Source: Bacteroides xylanisolvens XB1A
Lineage (GTDB): Bacteria; Bacteroidota; Bacteroidia; Bacteroidales; Bacteroidaceae
Direction of reading: 5' to 3'
Length of the DNA stretch: 64,000 nucleotides
Assembly (NCBI RefSeq): GCF_000210075.1
Contig: NC_021017.1
Location: forward strand, 4,130,120-4,194,119
In this document: piece after piece, positions 31,874-39,915 of the stretch
How the letters are laid out: every line of letters starts with the position of its first letter
Position numbering within the stretch: the first letter of the stretch is position 1
Notes under the pieces: model-generated
What the model was told of the DNA's origin: nothing
Databases searched by the model: none
What the model saw: the letters and a program-made list of their open reading frames with translations, nothing else
Program-made: the position numbers and the translations under genes

Positions 31874-33115
31874 CTATTTATTGGGGCGGTTATCTTTTAT
31901 TCTCACTGTCACCGGATGAGCCAGCTCTTCTTTCCATTCGCGGAGATGAGCAAACCATGCTTCCGGCGTTTTATATCCGAATGTCTCTTTCATCGAGGTG
32001 AAAGTCGTGTGATACTGGAAATATTTATTTCCCGGGGCGGTAATTGTATAAAGGAAGTTGGCTTTATCCTTTTCTTCCGATTTTACATAACGTTGGGGAA
32101 TACAAGTGCCCAGCCCTACAGTTTCTTTAGCATATTTTACGGTATCGTTTACCGGCCAGTCCGTTCCCCAACTTCCTACGAGTCCTTTATGATCGGAGAA
32201 AGATTTGGAAGTACCTACGATGTCTTGCACACCTGTGCAGAAAATTTCTTTATCGAGCGGTTCGTCAAAGAATGCTTCGATATGAAGATCGCGATGTCCG
32301 GCATAAAGCGTGTAGCGTGTCATCATATTCAGTTCCTGGTCCTGATATTTCCATCCGGTTACTTCTATTTCTGCAATTACACGTACCGGTCCATAAGAGA
32401 CGATACGTTCTGTACGAGTGTCCACTGGAGTAATATGGGTTGCCTTTTGTCCGTCCCAACCTTTCAATGCACCCGGTCCGCAACTGTCGAACACGCGAAG
32501 TACGTCATCTCCGAATCCTTTAGCTAACTGCTCATCCGTCGGATAGAACTGCGATTCTTTGATTTCCAGTCCTTTGTTGAACTTGCCGTAAATATCCGGT
32601 GTCTGTTTTTCATTGAAATAAAGACGGTATCCTACCAGTTCCGATTCCAAAACCGGACCGTGAGGACGTACCATGCTGTATATATTGCTAGTGCCGGGAA
32701 CGGTGATAGCCTGTACCCGTTGATGTTTACCTTTCTTGTTGTCTACAATAAACATATCGGCATAAACTCGTTCAGGATAAGTCTTTGTACTCTTTTCCGA
32801 AGAAAGTGTAACCTGAAATGTTTTTCTACCATGGGCAGGAAGATCGGCAACAAAGACCAGTTCGTCCATCTTGCGGTCCCGGTTCAAATCGTCCAACTGC
32901 GAAGGAATTTCCTTCCTTCCTTCCATGACAACGGCTGATTTTACTTTGAAACCAGCGTGCAACTCATGTAGATTGATAACAACCGGAGCATCCGCTTTGG
33001 GCTGATTCCAGTTGTTTTGTACTTCAACTGTGATGGTTTTCTCCTGTTTCTGCGTTTGGGCAGACAGGCTGAAAGCTCCTAAAAAGAAAGTAATAATAAA
33101 AAGATTCTTCTTCAT
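31874..33115 (-). CDS. DUF4861 exported protein of a pectin locus
   Basis: A 413-aa secreted protein with signal MKKNLFIITFFLGAFSLSAQ. I recognise the DUF4861 family, widespread in Bacteroidetes pectin loci and probably a beta-sandwich fold. Typical parts are VEVQNNWNQPKADAPVVINL, VYADMFIVDNK, YSMVRPHGPVLESELVGYRL, ETVGLGTCIP, and GNKYFQYHTTFTSMKETFGY near the end. No experimental function is known to me; a role as an uncharacterised carbohydrate-active enzyme is likely from genomic context. The gene has its own -7 box TATTTTTG at 33154-33161, overlapping the region of the upstream GH28 terminator. Confidence 0.85.
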   Translation of the reverse strand: MKKNLFIITFFLGAFSLSAQTQKQEKTITVEVQNNWNQPKADAPVVINLHELHAGFKVKSAVVMEGRKEIPSQLDDLNRDRKMDELVFVADLPAHGRKTFQVTLSSEKSTKTYPERVYADMFIVDNKKGKHQRVQAITVPGTSNIYSMVRPHGPVLESELVGYRLYFNEKQTPDIYGKFNKGLEIKESQFYPTDEQLAKGFGDDVLRVFDSCGPGALKGWDGQKATHITPVDTRTERIVSYGPVRVIAEIEVTGWKYQDQELNMMTRYTLYAGHRDLHIEAFFDEPLDKEIFCTGVQDIVGTSKSFSDHKGLVGSWGTDWPVNDTVKYAKETVGLGTCIPQRYVKSEEKDKANFLYTITAPGNKYFQYHTTFTSMKETFGYKTPEAWFAHLREWKEELAHPVTVRIKDNRPNK

Positions 33116-33153
33116 GTTTCTAAGGCTGAAATTATACGTCGTATTTCTCCTTG

Positions 33154-33161
33154 CAAAAATA
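33154..33161 (-). promoter_or_regulatory. -7 box (TATTTTTG) of the DUF4861 gene
   Basis: Minus-strand TATTTTTG matches TAnnTTTG, 39 bp before the start codon; no clear -33 box. Confidence 0.4.
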
Positions 33162-33168
33162 GCAGAAA

Positions 33169-33214
33169 AAATAGCAGACTGTGTCTCTTTTGAGGAGATT
33201 ATAGTCTGCTATTT
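33169..33214 (-). terminator. Terminator of the second GH28 gene
   Basis: A perfect 12-bp stem (AAATAGCAGACT and AGTCTGCTATTT on the plus strand) with a 22-nt loop. On the minus strand it is followed by a run of six T. It lies 67 bp after the GH28 stop. Confidence 0.85.
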
Positions 33215-33280
33215 GAGCTTTTTACTCTATATAATGATATTGTGGTTTCTATTTTGCATCACAGAATGGCAATGAGTTTT

Positions 33281-34900
33281 TTATTTGAGACTTAAAATCT
33301 CCTCTTTTGCACCTAATTCCTCATATACCTTTCCGTCTATAGTCAGATTCTTGGCATTCTTAACGTTTAATATATTGTTACCTTTAGAAGATTCTACATA
33401 AATATTTTCCAAAGTAACTCCGTCTACCTGACTGATAACAACTCCATCCGCAGCTTCCGTCATCACAACGTTTTTAACGGTAATATTGCTGATGGGCATT
33501 TCCGGCAGTCCGTTGAAGAACATGGCACGTCCCGAACCTCTGCAAACAATATTGGAAATATGAATATTGCGGAAAGCTGGTGTTTCTTCTGTCACCGGAG
33601 GAATGGCAGTTTTCATACGGCTCAACAGATCTTCTTCCGATTCTTCACCGGCACCTTTTCCACCGTAGAACAAGTCGAACAATAAGGGTTCATTCGGAAT
33701 ATTAATCATATTGATATTGTTAATGTAGATGTTTTCTACCACACCGCCACGTCCGCGGGTACTCTTGAAACGTAAACCTACATCTGTACCCATAAATGTG
33801 CAGTCCTCTACATAGATATTCTTCACACCGCCGGACATTTCACTACCTACCACGAATCCGCCATGTCCGTGCAATACTGTATTGTTTTTCACGATAACGT
33901 TCTGGCAAGGTTCTCCACGACGGCGTCCATCTTCGTCTTTACCGGATTTGATACAGATGGCATCATCTCCCGCATCAAACACACTATTGATAATTAGAGC
34001 GTTTTTACAAGATTCCAAGTCGATAGCATCACCGTTTTGAGAATACCAGGGGTTGATGACCATGATATTATTTACTGTGAAATCTTCGCAAGACAATGGG
34101 TGCAGACACCAGCTTGGTGAGTTTTTGAAAGTAACTCCTTCCAACAGCACCTTCTTGCTTTTGACGATGCTTAACAACACCGGACGTAACCATGGACGGA
34201 TTTCAGCCCATTCTTCATCTGTGTTGATACCTTCGGGGACATTGAAGTCTTTGCAAGCCATTGCACCTCTCAGTGAGCCGGCAGTGGGATACCATATCTC
34301 TTGTTTCTCGTCGAGAACACCTCCCGAGTTTACCAGCTTTTTCCATTGTGAAGCAGTCAGCTTTCCTTTTTTTACCGGACGCCAGCAGTCACCGTTTCCG
34401 TCAAATGTACCATGTCCGGTGATGGCTATATTTTCTGCATTGCGTACTGAAATCGGTGATTGGCAACGACGAGTCTCGAGTCCTTCGAAAGAAGTGGCAA
34501 TGATAGGATATGCTTCAAAATCACCGGTAAAAAGTACCAGCGCATTTTGTTCCGTATATAGATTTACATTGCTCAACAGCTCGATCGGACCAGTCAACCA
34601 GACACCTTCCGGGATAATCACTTTACCCCCTCCGCGTTGATTCACGTCTTTAATAGCATCGTTGATAGCTTTGGTATTCAGGAACAGACCGTCTCCTTTG
34701 GCTCCGAATTTCTCAATGTTTACTTCGTAAGCAGGGAAAACCGGTTGCTGTACTTTCGGCATTTCAAAAGGTAAATTCTGGTAAAGAGCGTCACTGATGG
34801 AGCTTTCTTTTACGGTAGTCTCGCTTTGTTTACATCCTGATGAGATAAACGGTAAACAGCATAGGGCCATCCAGAAGAGTCTTTTTGTCAATGTGTTCAT
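33281..34900 (-). CDS. GH28 family lipoprotein (rhamnogalacturonan/polygalacturonan hydrolase)
   Basis: A 539-aa beta-helix lipoprotein (lipobox SSGC, Cys23). GH28 motifs in order: NGDAID near residue 289, DAGDDA near 312, GHGG near 348, and RFKSTRGRGG near 381. It shows the same fold entry GGKVIIPEGVWLTGPIELLS as the first GH28. It differs from the GH28 at 9812 by being lipid-anchored, by RFK instead of RIK, and by an insertion near LLSRMKTAIPPVTEETPAF. It is the first of three separately terminated minus-strand pectin genes. A -7 box at 35106-35113 implies a 5' leader of roughly 200 nt. Confidence 0.92.
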   Translation of the reverse strand: MNTLTKRLFWMALCCLPFISSGCKQSETTVKESSISDALYQNLPFEMPKVQQPVFPAYEVNIEKFGAKGDGLFLNTKAINDAIKDVNQRGGGKVIIPEGVWLTGPIELLSNVNLYTEQNALVLFTGDFEAYPIIATSFEGLETRRCQSPISVRNAENIAITGHGTFDGNGDCWRPVKKGKLTASQWKKLVNSGGVLDEKQEIWYPTAGSLRGAMACKDFNVPEGINTDEEWAEIRPWLRPVLLSIVKSKKVLLEGVTFKNSPSWCLHPLSCEDFTVNNIMVINPWYSQNGDAIDLESCKNALIINSVFDAGDDAICIKSGKDEDGRRRGEPCQNVIVKNNTVLHGHGGFVVGSEMSGGVKNIYVEDCTFMGTDVGLRFKSTRGRGGVVENIYINNINMINIPNEPLLFDLFYGGKGAGEESEEDLLSRMKTAIPPVTEETPAFRNIHISNIVCRGSGRAMFFNGLPEMPISNITVKNVVMTEAADGVVISQVDGVTLENIYVESSKGNNILNVKNAKNLTIDGKVYEELGAKEEILSLK

Positions 34901-35251
34901 TTAGTAACTTATTTCTATAGGGTTATACATCTATTGTTTTTCTTGGTAATTGGGTGATGATTAATGAGGGCGATTTCATAATTCTTATGTCCTTCCGCAG
35001 GCGATCTGTCGCAGGCAGCCTGCAGGAGAGGAATAAGACAAATTCATGTTAACCTAATTCTAACCTTAAATAAATATTATGAAAAAACCTCTTAATTATC
35101 GATTGCAAAGATAGGTGGCAAACCCCAAGAGGATGTGGACTAATTGATAGAATACGTGTATTTTTTGTCATTTCTGTCTATTATTTGCACACTTCTCGTG
35201 TTTTTATGCAGAAAGTTCCTATCTTTGCACAAAATTTAACTATTAAAAGAT
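34901..35251. promoter_or_regulatory. Divergent intergenic region with promoters and a large hairpin
   Basis: This 351-bp region separates GH28 (minus) and fabI (plus). A G+C-rich imperfect hairpin spans 34984-35037, with the exact inner palindrome GCAGGCAGCCTGC at 35011-35023. TATCTTTG at 35106-35113 (minus) is a -7 box for GH28, so the hairpin would lie in its leader RNA. TATCTTTG at 35220-35227 (plus) is the -7 box of fabI, 25 bp before its ATG. No gene is seen. Confidence 0.55.
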
Positions 35252-36109
35252 ATGAGTTATAACTTGTTGAAAGGAAAAAGAGGTATTATCTTCGGTGCTT
35301 TGAACGATCAGTCTATTGCCTGGAAAGTAGCAGAGCGTGCCGTAGAAGAAGGTGCAACTATTACATTATCAAATACTCCGATGGCTATCCGTATGGGAGA
35401 AGTCGACGCTTTGGCCCAGAAATTAAATTGCCAGGTTATTCCGGCAGATGCCACCAGTGTAGAAGATTTGCAAAATGTATTCAAGACCTCCATGGATATA
35501 CTGGGTGGACAAATTGATTTTGTACTCCACTCTATCGGTATGTCTCCCAACGTGCGCAAAAAACGTACTTACGATGACCTTGACTATGGAATGTTGGATA
35601 AGACATTGGATATTTCAGCTGTTTCATTCCATAAAATGATTCAGTCGGCCAAGAAATTGAACGCTATTGCTGATTACGGTTCTATCGTTGCTTTGAGCTA
35701 CGTGGCCGCGCAGCGTACTTTCTACGGCTACAATGATATGGCAGATGCAAAGGCATTGCTGGAATCTATTGCACGTAGCTTTGGTTACATCTACGGACGC
35801 GAACATAGCGTACGTGTGAATACTATCTCGCAGTCTCCTACATTTACTACTGCCGGTTCGGGCGTGAAGGGTATGGATAAACTGTTTGATTTCTCCAACC
35901 GTATGTCTCCTCTCGGAAATGCTACGGCTGACGAATGTGCCGATTATTGCATCGTGATGTTCTCCGATCTTACCCGTAAGGTAACTATGCAGAACTTATT
36001 CCATGACGGTGGATTCTCCAGTGTAGGTATGAGTCTTCGTGCCATGGCTACTTACGAGAAAGGACTCGATGAGTATATGGACGAAAATGGTAACATCATT
36101 TACGGATAA
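35252..36109 (+). CDS. fabI: Enoyl-ACP reductase (NADH), FabI type
   Basis: A 285-aa cytoplasmic SDR-fold enzyme that reduces trans-2-enoyl-ACP in the last step of each fatty acid elongation cycle. FabI features are the NAD-binding start GKRGIIFGALNDQSIAW and the active-site residues Tyr150, Tyr160 and Lys167 in SYVAAQRTFYGYNDMADAK, which align with Tyr146, Tyr156 and Lys163 of E. coli FabI. The usual SxTFTTAGSGV loop also follows. The -7 box TATCTTTG lies 25 bp upstream. The next gene follows 6 bp after the stop, so a short operon with the GldB-like lipoprotein is likely. Confidence 0.97.
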   Translation: MSYNLLKGKRGIIFGALNDQSIAWKVAERAVEEGATITLSNTPMAIRMGEVDALAQKLNCQVIPADATSVEDLQNVFKTSMDILGGQIDFVLHSIGMSPNVRKKRTYDDLDYGMLDKTLDISAVSFHKMIQSAKKLNAIADYGSIVALSYVAAQRTFYGYNDMADAKALLESIARSFGYIYGREHSVRVNTISQSPTFTTAGSGVKGMDKLFDFSNRMSPLGNATADECADYCIVMFSDLTRKVTMQNLFHDGGFSSVGMSLRAMATYEKGLDEYMDENGNIIYG

Positions 36110-36115
36110 AAAAAT

Positions 36116-37123
36116 ATGAAACTACGGATCTCTCTTCTTATTATTTTAATGAGTATGCTTTTCGCCTCCTGCGGGATAAGCACAGGAAAGGGTACGGAGC
36201 AGAAGGAAGAAGAGATTTCTGTTCTGAGATATGATAAGCTGTTGAGCGAATATGTTCGCTCCAACAGTTTTTCTGCTCTGCAGAAGTTGACGATGGACTA
36301 CCGTATGCCGACGAAAATCCTGATTGAGGATGTATTGTCTATCGGTACAGTGAAAGATGATACCATCTCGCAACGTCTGCAAAAATTCTATTCGGATACG
36401 ACTTTGGTTCGTTTGCTTAGCGATGTAGAAGCAAAATATCCTAATCTGGATGAAGTGGAAAAAGGACTTAGCAAAGGATTTCGGAAACTGAAAAAGGAAG
36501 TGCCTGATACGAAAGTGCCGTTTATCTATTCGCAAGTATCCGCTTTCAACGAATCTATTATTTTAGTGGATTCTTTATTGGGAATCAGTCTTGATAAATA
36601 TATGGGGGAAGATTATCCTCTTTATAAGCGTTTCTATTACGATTATCAATGTCGCTCGATGCGTCCGGAACGGATTGTGCCGGATTGTTTTGCTTTTTAT
36701 CTTTTGAGCCGTTACGGAATGAACTATCATGAGGGTACTTGTTTGATTGACTTGATGATGCACTCCGGAAAAATCAACTACGTCGTGCAGAACTTATTAG
36801 GATATAGTGATATCGGCGAAGCGATGGGATATTCCAAGGAGGAAAACGACTGGTGTAAGGAGAATGAAAAGGAGATATGGAATTATATCTGTACCAACGA
36901 TCATCTGCATGCACGAGACCCGATGGTGATCCGCTATTATATGAAGCCTGCTCCTGCTGTCGATATGTTGGGTGCTCAAGCTCCGGCATTGATCGGAACA
37001 TGGATGGGTGCAAGAATCATCGCCTCTTATATGAAAAAGCATAAGGACATGAAACTGAAAGATCTCCTGGAATTTACTGATTATCATGTGATGTTAAGTG
37101 AATCCAACTATCTGGCTTCCTAA
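36116..37123 (+). CDS. GldB-like lipoprotein
   Basis: A 335-aa lipoprotein (lipobox FASC, Cys19) resembling GldB, a gliding-motility-associated lipoprotein of Flavobacteria that is also present in non-gliding Bacteroides. Family-like parts are the RMPTKILIEDVLSIG region, DVEAKYPNLDEVEKGLSKGF, the DCFAFYLLSRYGMNYHEGTC block and LLGYSDIGEAMGYSKEENDW. In Bacteroides it cannot serve gliding; an envelope role is inferred. It starts 6 bp after fabI. The C-terminal GTWMGARIIASYMKKHKDMK stretch is conserved in the family as I remember it. The 91 bp after it are A+T rich with no clear hairpin. Confidence 0.78.
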   Translation: MKLRISLLIILMSMLFASCGISTGKGTEQKEEEISVLRYDKLLSEYVRSNSFSALQKLTMDYRMPTKILIEDVLSIGTVKDDTISQRLQKFYSDTTLVRLLSDVEAKYPNLDEVEKGLSKGFRKLKKEVPDTKVPFIYSQVSAFNESIILVDSLLGISLDKYMGEDYPLYKRFYYDYQCRSMRPERIVPDCFAFYLLSRYGMNYHEGTCLIDLMMHSGKINYVVQNLLGYSDIGEAMGYSKEENDWCKENEKEIWNYICTNDHLHARDPMVIRYYMKPAPAVDMLGAQAPALIGTWMGARIIASYMKKHKDMKLKDLLEFTDYHVMLSESNYLAS

Positions 37124-37214
37124 ACTGTTGCATTTTTCAATTTTTAATTAGCTTCGCTCAAAACCTTATTTGATTTTTAATATTAAAGTATAGTCTTAAT
37201 TCTCAATTTTAAAA

Positions 37215-37919
37215 GTGGAAACTGCCCTCTATTTGTTGCCTGTGACGTTAGGTGATACGTCTATTGAAAAGGTATTGCCTTCTTATAATAAGGAGATCAT
37301 TTCTGGTATCCGGTATTTTATAGTCGAAGATGTTCGTTCTGCCCGGCGTTTCCTGAAAAAGGTGGACCGGGAGATTGATATTGATGCATTGACATTTTAC
37401 CCGTTGAACAAGCATACTTCTCCTGATGATATTTCCGGTTATCTGCAACCTTTGGTGGGTGGAGCTTCAATGGGGGTTATCTCCGAAGCAGGTTGTCCGG
37501 CAGTAGCTGACCCGGGAGCGGATGTGGTTGCTATCGCACAACGTAAAAAGCTGAAAGTGGTTCCTTTGGTCGGACCTTCTTCCATTATCCTTTCCGTGAT
37601 GGCTTCCGGCTTTAACGGGCAGAGTTTTGCGTTTCACGGTTATCTGCCGATTGAACCGGGAGAACGTGCCAAGAAACTAAAAGCACTGGAGCAGCGTGTG
37701 TATGCTGAAAATCAAACGCAACTTTTCATTGAGACGCCTTACCGAAATCATAAGATGGTAGAAGATATTTTGTTGAATTGCCGTCCTCAAACAAAGCTCT
37801 GTATCGCTGCCAATATTACTTGTGAAGGAGAATATATACAGACGCGTACAGTGAAGGACTGGAAAGGACACGTGCCCGATTTATCTAAGATTCCCTGTAT
37901 TTTTCTCTTATATAAATAA
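37215..37919 (+). CDS. RsmI-like SAM-dependent methyltransferase (tetrapyrrole methylase fold)
   Basis: A 234-aa cytoplasmic methyltransferase of the RsmI/CobA fold, which methylates 16S rRNA (2'-O-cytidine) in the canonical case. Motifs are LYLLPVTLGD at the start, the SAM-loop sequence GVISEAGCPAVADPGADVV and VPLVGPSSIILSVMASGFNG. The start is GTG at 37215; no in-frame ATG exists upstream before a stop at 37197. Bacteroidetes often encode this shorter paralogue next to a standard RsmI elsewhere, so its RNA target may differ. Its last 35 bp overlap the 3' end of the convergent gene on the other strand. Confidence 0.87.
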   Translation: METALYLLPVTLGDTSIEKVLPSYNKEIISGIRYFIVEDVRSARRFLKKVDREIDIDALTFYPLNKHTSPDDISGYLQPLVGGASMGVISEAGCPAVADPGADVVAIAQRKKLKVVPLVGPSSIILSVMASGFNGQSFAFHGYLPIEPGERAKKLKALEQRVYAENQTQLFIETPYRNHKMVEDILLNCRPQTKLCIAANITCEGEYIQTRTVKDWKGHVPDLSKIPCIFLLYK

Positions 37920-39003
37920 CGCCTTTCAGGTGTTCATATTCATCTTCGAAGCAACTGCTGAAGAAGCCTTTTCCTAAGTTCTCCTCTATCTGTTTGAAAC
38001 TCCACAGCTTACTGTTTTTAAAGCGGGGAGTACAAAGGATGGAATCGTCTTTGATATCGACAATGAATAGATAGATAAGACGGTTGGTCACTTCATTCTC
38101 GAAGTGATAAACGATATTGAATTCAGGTTTGATACCTTTTTCATGAGGAAAAGCATTGTTGATTAAGCGAGTGGCGCCTACTTCCAGAGATTCTCCGTAG
38201 CGAAGATAACATTCCATGGGAATATCTACTTTCCCTCTATCCAGAATGGCTGTTGATGGCCTGTCGCAAAGGAATAACATTCCGTGAGTGGATATGGCAA
38301 TTCTTATCACCGGATTGATGTATGCATTTTTGTAATTAACAGCTTCTATTGCAGGTGTTTTCCCGATCACGTCTCCTTTGGTATTCACAATAGGAACATA
38401 TTCCGTGTGTGACATTAAATGATTGAAGAAACGGATGGCGATCTGATTGAACAGGATACTCATCAGAAAGACAGTAGGAGGTAACACTTTATAGAGTACA
38501 AACAGACTTGTCTTACTTAGTGGGTTTTGGAAAATGACGGTGATGCTGATTATAATAAAATGCAGTATTCCGAAAATCAAGGCAATGCGGGCAGAGACAA
38601 CGGCTGCCTCTGCTCCCTGCGCATATAAACGTTTGTTGCAAGAACCTATCTGTTTTAAGAAGTGGTTGATAAACCTTTTCTTATGCATATAAAGACTTAG
38701 CATCGGAATGAGAATACTGACTTCCAGCGTAAGTGGAAGCGCACCGGGGGGAACATAATCACCAGGAATGAGAGCTGCTACGGATAATAGTGCTAACACT
38801 CCGGTCGCTATATAGAGGATAAAATTAGGAATTAACAATCCTTTACGTCGATAAGAAAGGTATATACCTATAATACCTATGCCTGTACCGATGTAAATAG
38901 CCGTGTCTTGCGTTATAAGTTCACACAATAAAATGGAAATAATAACGGGGATAAAACCCAGCGACATGTTAAATGCGGAAGAAAGTATTCCTTTATGAGC
39001 CAT
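37885..39003 (-). CDS. Membrane protein with a C-terminal degenerate Nudix-like domain
   Basis: A 372-aa protein. Residues 1-195 hold six or so hydrophobic segments (for example GFIPVIISILLCELI and ALIFGILHFIIISITVIFQN). From about 203 the sequence follows the Nudix fold: VPIVNTKGDVIGKTPAIEAV, NPVIRIAISTHGMLFLCDRP, and then YGESLEVGATRLINNAF at 269-285 where the Nudix box should be. The GES start of the box is kept but the catalytic RExxEE is replaced (TRLINNA), so hydrolase activity is unlikely. It may be a sensor of a nucleotide or lipid phosphate. It overlaps the RsmI-like gene tail-to-tail by 35 bp. Confidence 0.75.
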   Translation of the reverse strand: MAHKGILSSAFNMSLGFIPVIISILLCELITQDTAIYIGTGIGIIGIYLSYRRKGLLIPNFILYIATGVLALLSVAALIPGDYVPPGALPLTLEVSILIPMLSLYMHKKRFINHFLKQIGSCNKRLYAQGAEAAVVSARIALIFGILHFIIISITVIFQNPLSKTSLFVLYKVLPPTVFLMSILFNQIAIRFFNHLMSHTEYVPIVNTKGDVIGKTPAIEAVNYKNAYINPVIRIAISTHGMLFLCDRPSTAILDRGKVDIPMECYLRYGESLEVGATRLINNAFPHEKGIKPEFNIVYHFENEVTNRLIYLFIVDIKDDSILCTPRFKNSKLWSFKQIEENLGKGFFSSCFEDEYEHLKGVIYIREKYRES

Positions 39004-39066
39004 CTCTATATTTATGTTTATTTGTCGGTTCTATCTATAAAACAAATAGGGTATGTGTTTTGTTTA

Positions 39067-39915
39067 CTAACGAATATGTTTCTCTGCATGGTAGGAGGAA
39101 CGAACAAGGGGAGCGCTTTCTACGATGTTGAATCCTTTCTCTAAACCTACAGTTTTATATTCTGCAAATTGCTGCGGAGTGATATATGCCGCAACGGGAT
39201 AATGCCGGTGAGTCGGTTGAAGGTATTGGCCTATGGTAAGAATCTGGCAACCGGTTGCTAACAGATCATCCATCAATGTTTCAACTTCCTCCGGGGTCTC
39301 ACCCAGTCCGACCATAATGCCGCTTTTAGATTTAACTCCCTTTCTGGAAATGTGTCTGATAACTTGCAAACTTGTATCATAATTTGCCGCGCTGCGCACT
39401 AGCGGACTAATGCGGCGTACGGTTTCCATATTGTGTGAAATAATGTCGGGGCGGGCTTCGATTACCAAATCTAACAACTCCATCCTGCCTTGAAAATCAG
39501 GGATGAGCACTTCGATTGTTGTTTGTGGATTCAGCCGTTTTATTTCTTGAATGGTACGTGCCCAATGTGCTGCTCCCAAATCCGGCAGATCATCCCGGTC
39601 TACGGATGTGATGACAGCATGATCCAGTTTCATCAGTGCGATGGATTCTGCTACATGGGTAGGTTCGTTTATGTCTAGCGGGTGCGGGCGGCCGGTTTGT
39701 GTGTTGCAGAATTTGCAACTGCGCGTACAGATGTCACCACCGATCATAAAGGTGGCAGTTCCTTTTCCCCAGCATTCCCCCATATTAGGGCAACGCCCAC
39801 TGCTGCATATAGTATGCAAGCAGTGGGAGTCGACAATCCGTTTGGTTTCGGTGTATCGTTCGTTGGCACCGATATTAATTTTCAGCCATTCGGGCTTACG
39901 TACTCTGTCCGTCAT
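39067..39915 (-). CDS. lipA: Lipoyl synthase
   Basis: A 282-aa radical SAM enzyme that inserts two sulfurs into octanoyl groups on lipoyl domains. The auxiliary cluster cysteines are Cys37-x4-Cys42-x5-Cys48 (CSSGRCPNMGEC). The radical SAM triad is Cys63, Cys67 and Cys70 (CTRSCKFC), and the C-terminal RSSY motif supplies the serine ligand (VRSSYHAEKHIR). Length and motifs are complete. Its ATG shares one base with the stop of the upstream DPP-IV gene (TAATG), so the two are translationally coupled. Confidence 0.97.
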   Translation of the reverse strand: MTDRVRKPEWLKINIGANERYTETKRIVDSHCLHTICSSGRCPNMGECWGKGTATFMIGGDICTRSCKFCNTQTGRPHPLDINEPTHVAESIALMKLDHAVITSVDRDDLPDLGAAHWARTIQEIKRLNPQTTIEVLIPDFQGRMELLDLVIEARPDIISHNMETVRRISPLVRSAANYDTSLQVIRHISRKGVKSKSGIMVGLGETPEEVETLMDDLLATGCQILTIGQYLQPTHRHYPVAAYITPQQFAEYKTVGLEKGFNIVESAPLVRSSYHAEKHIR

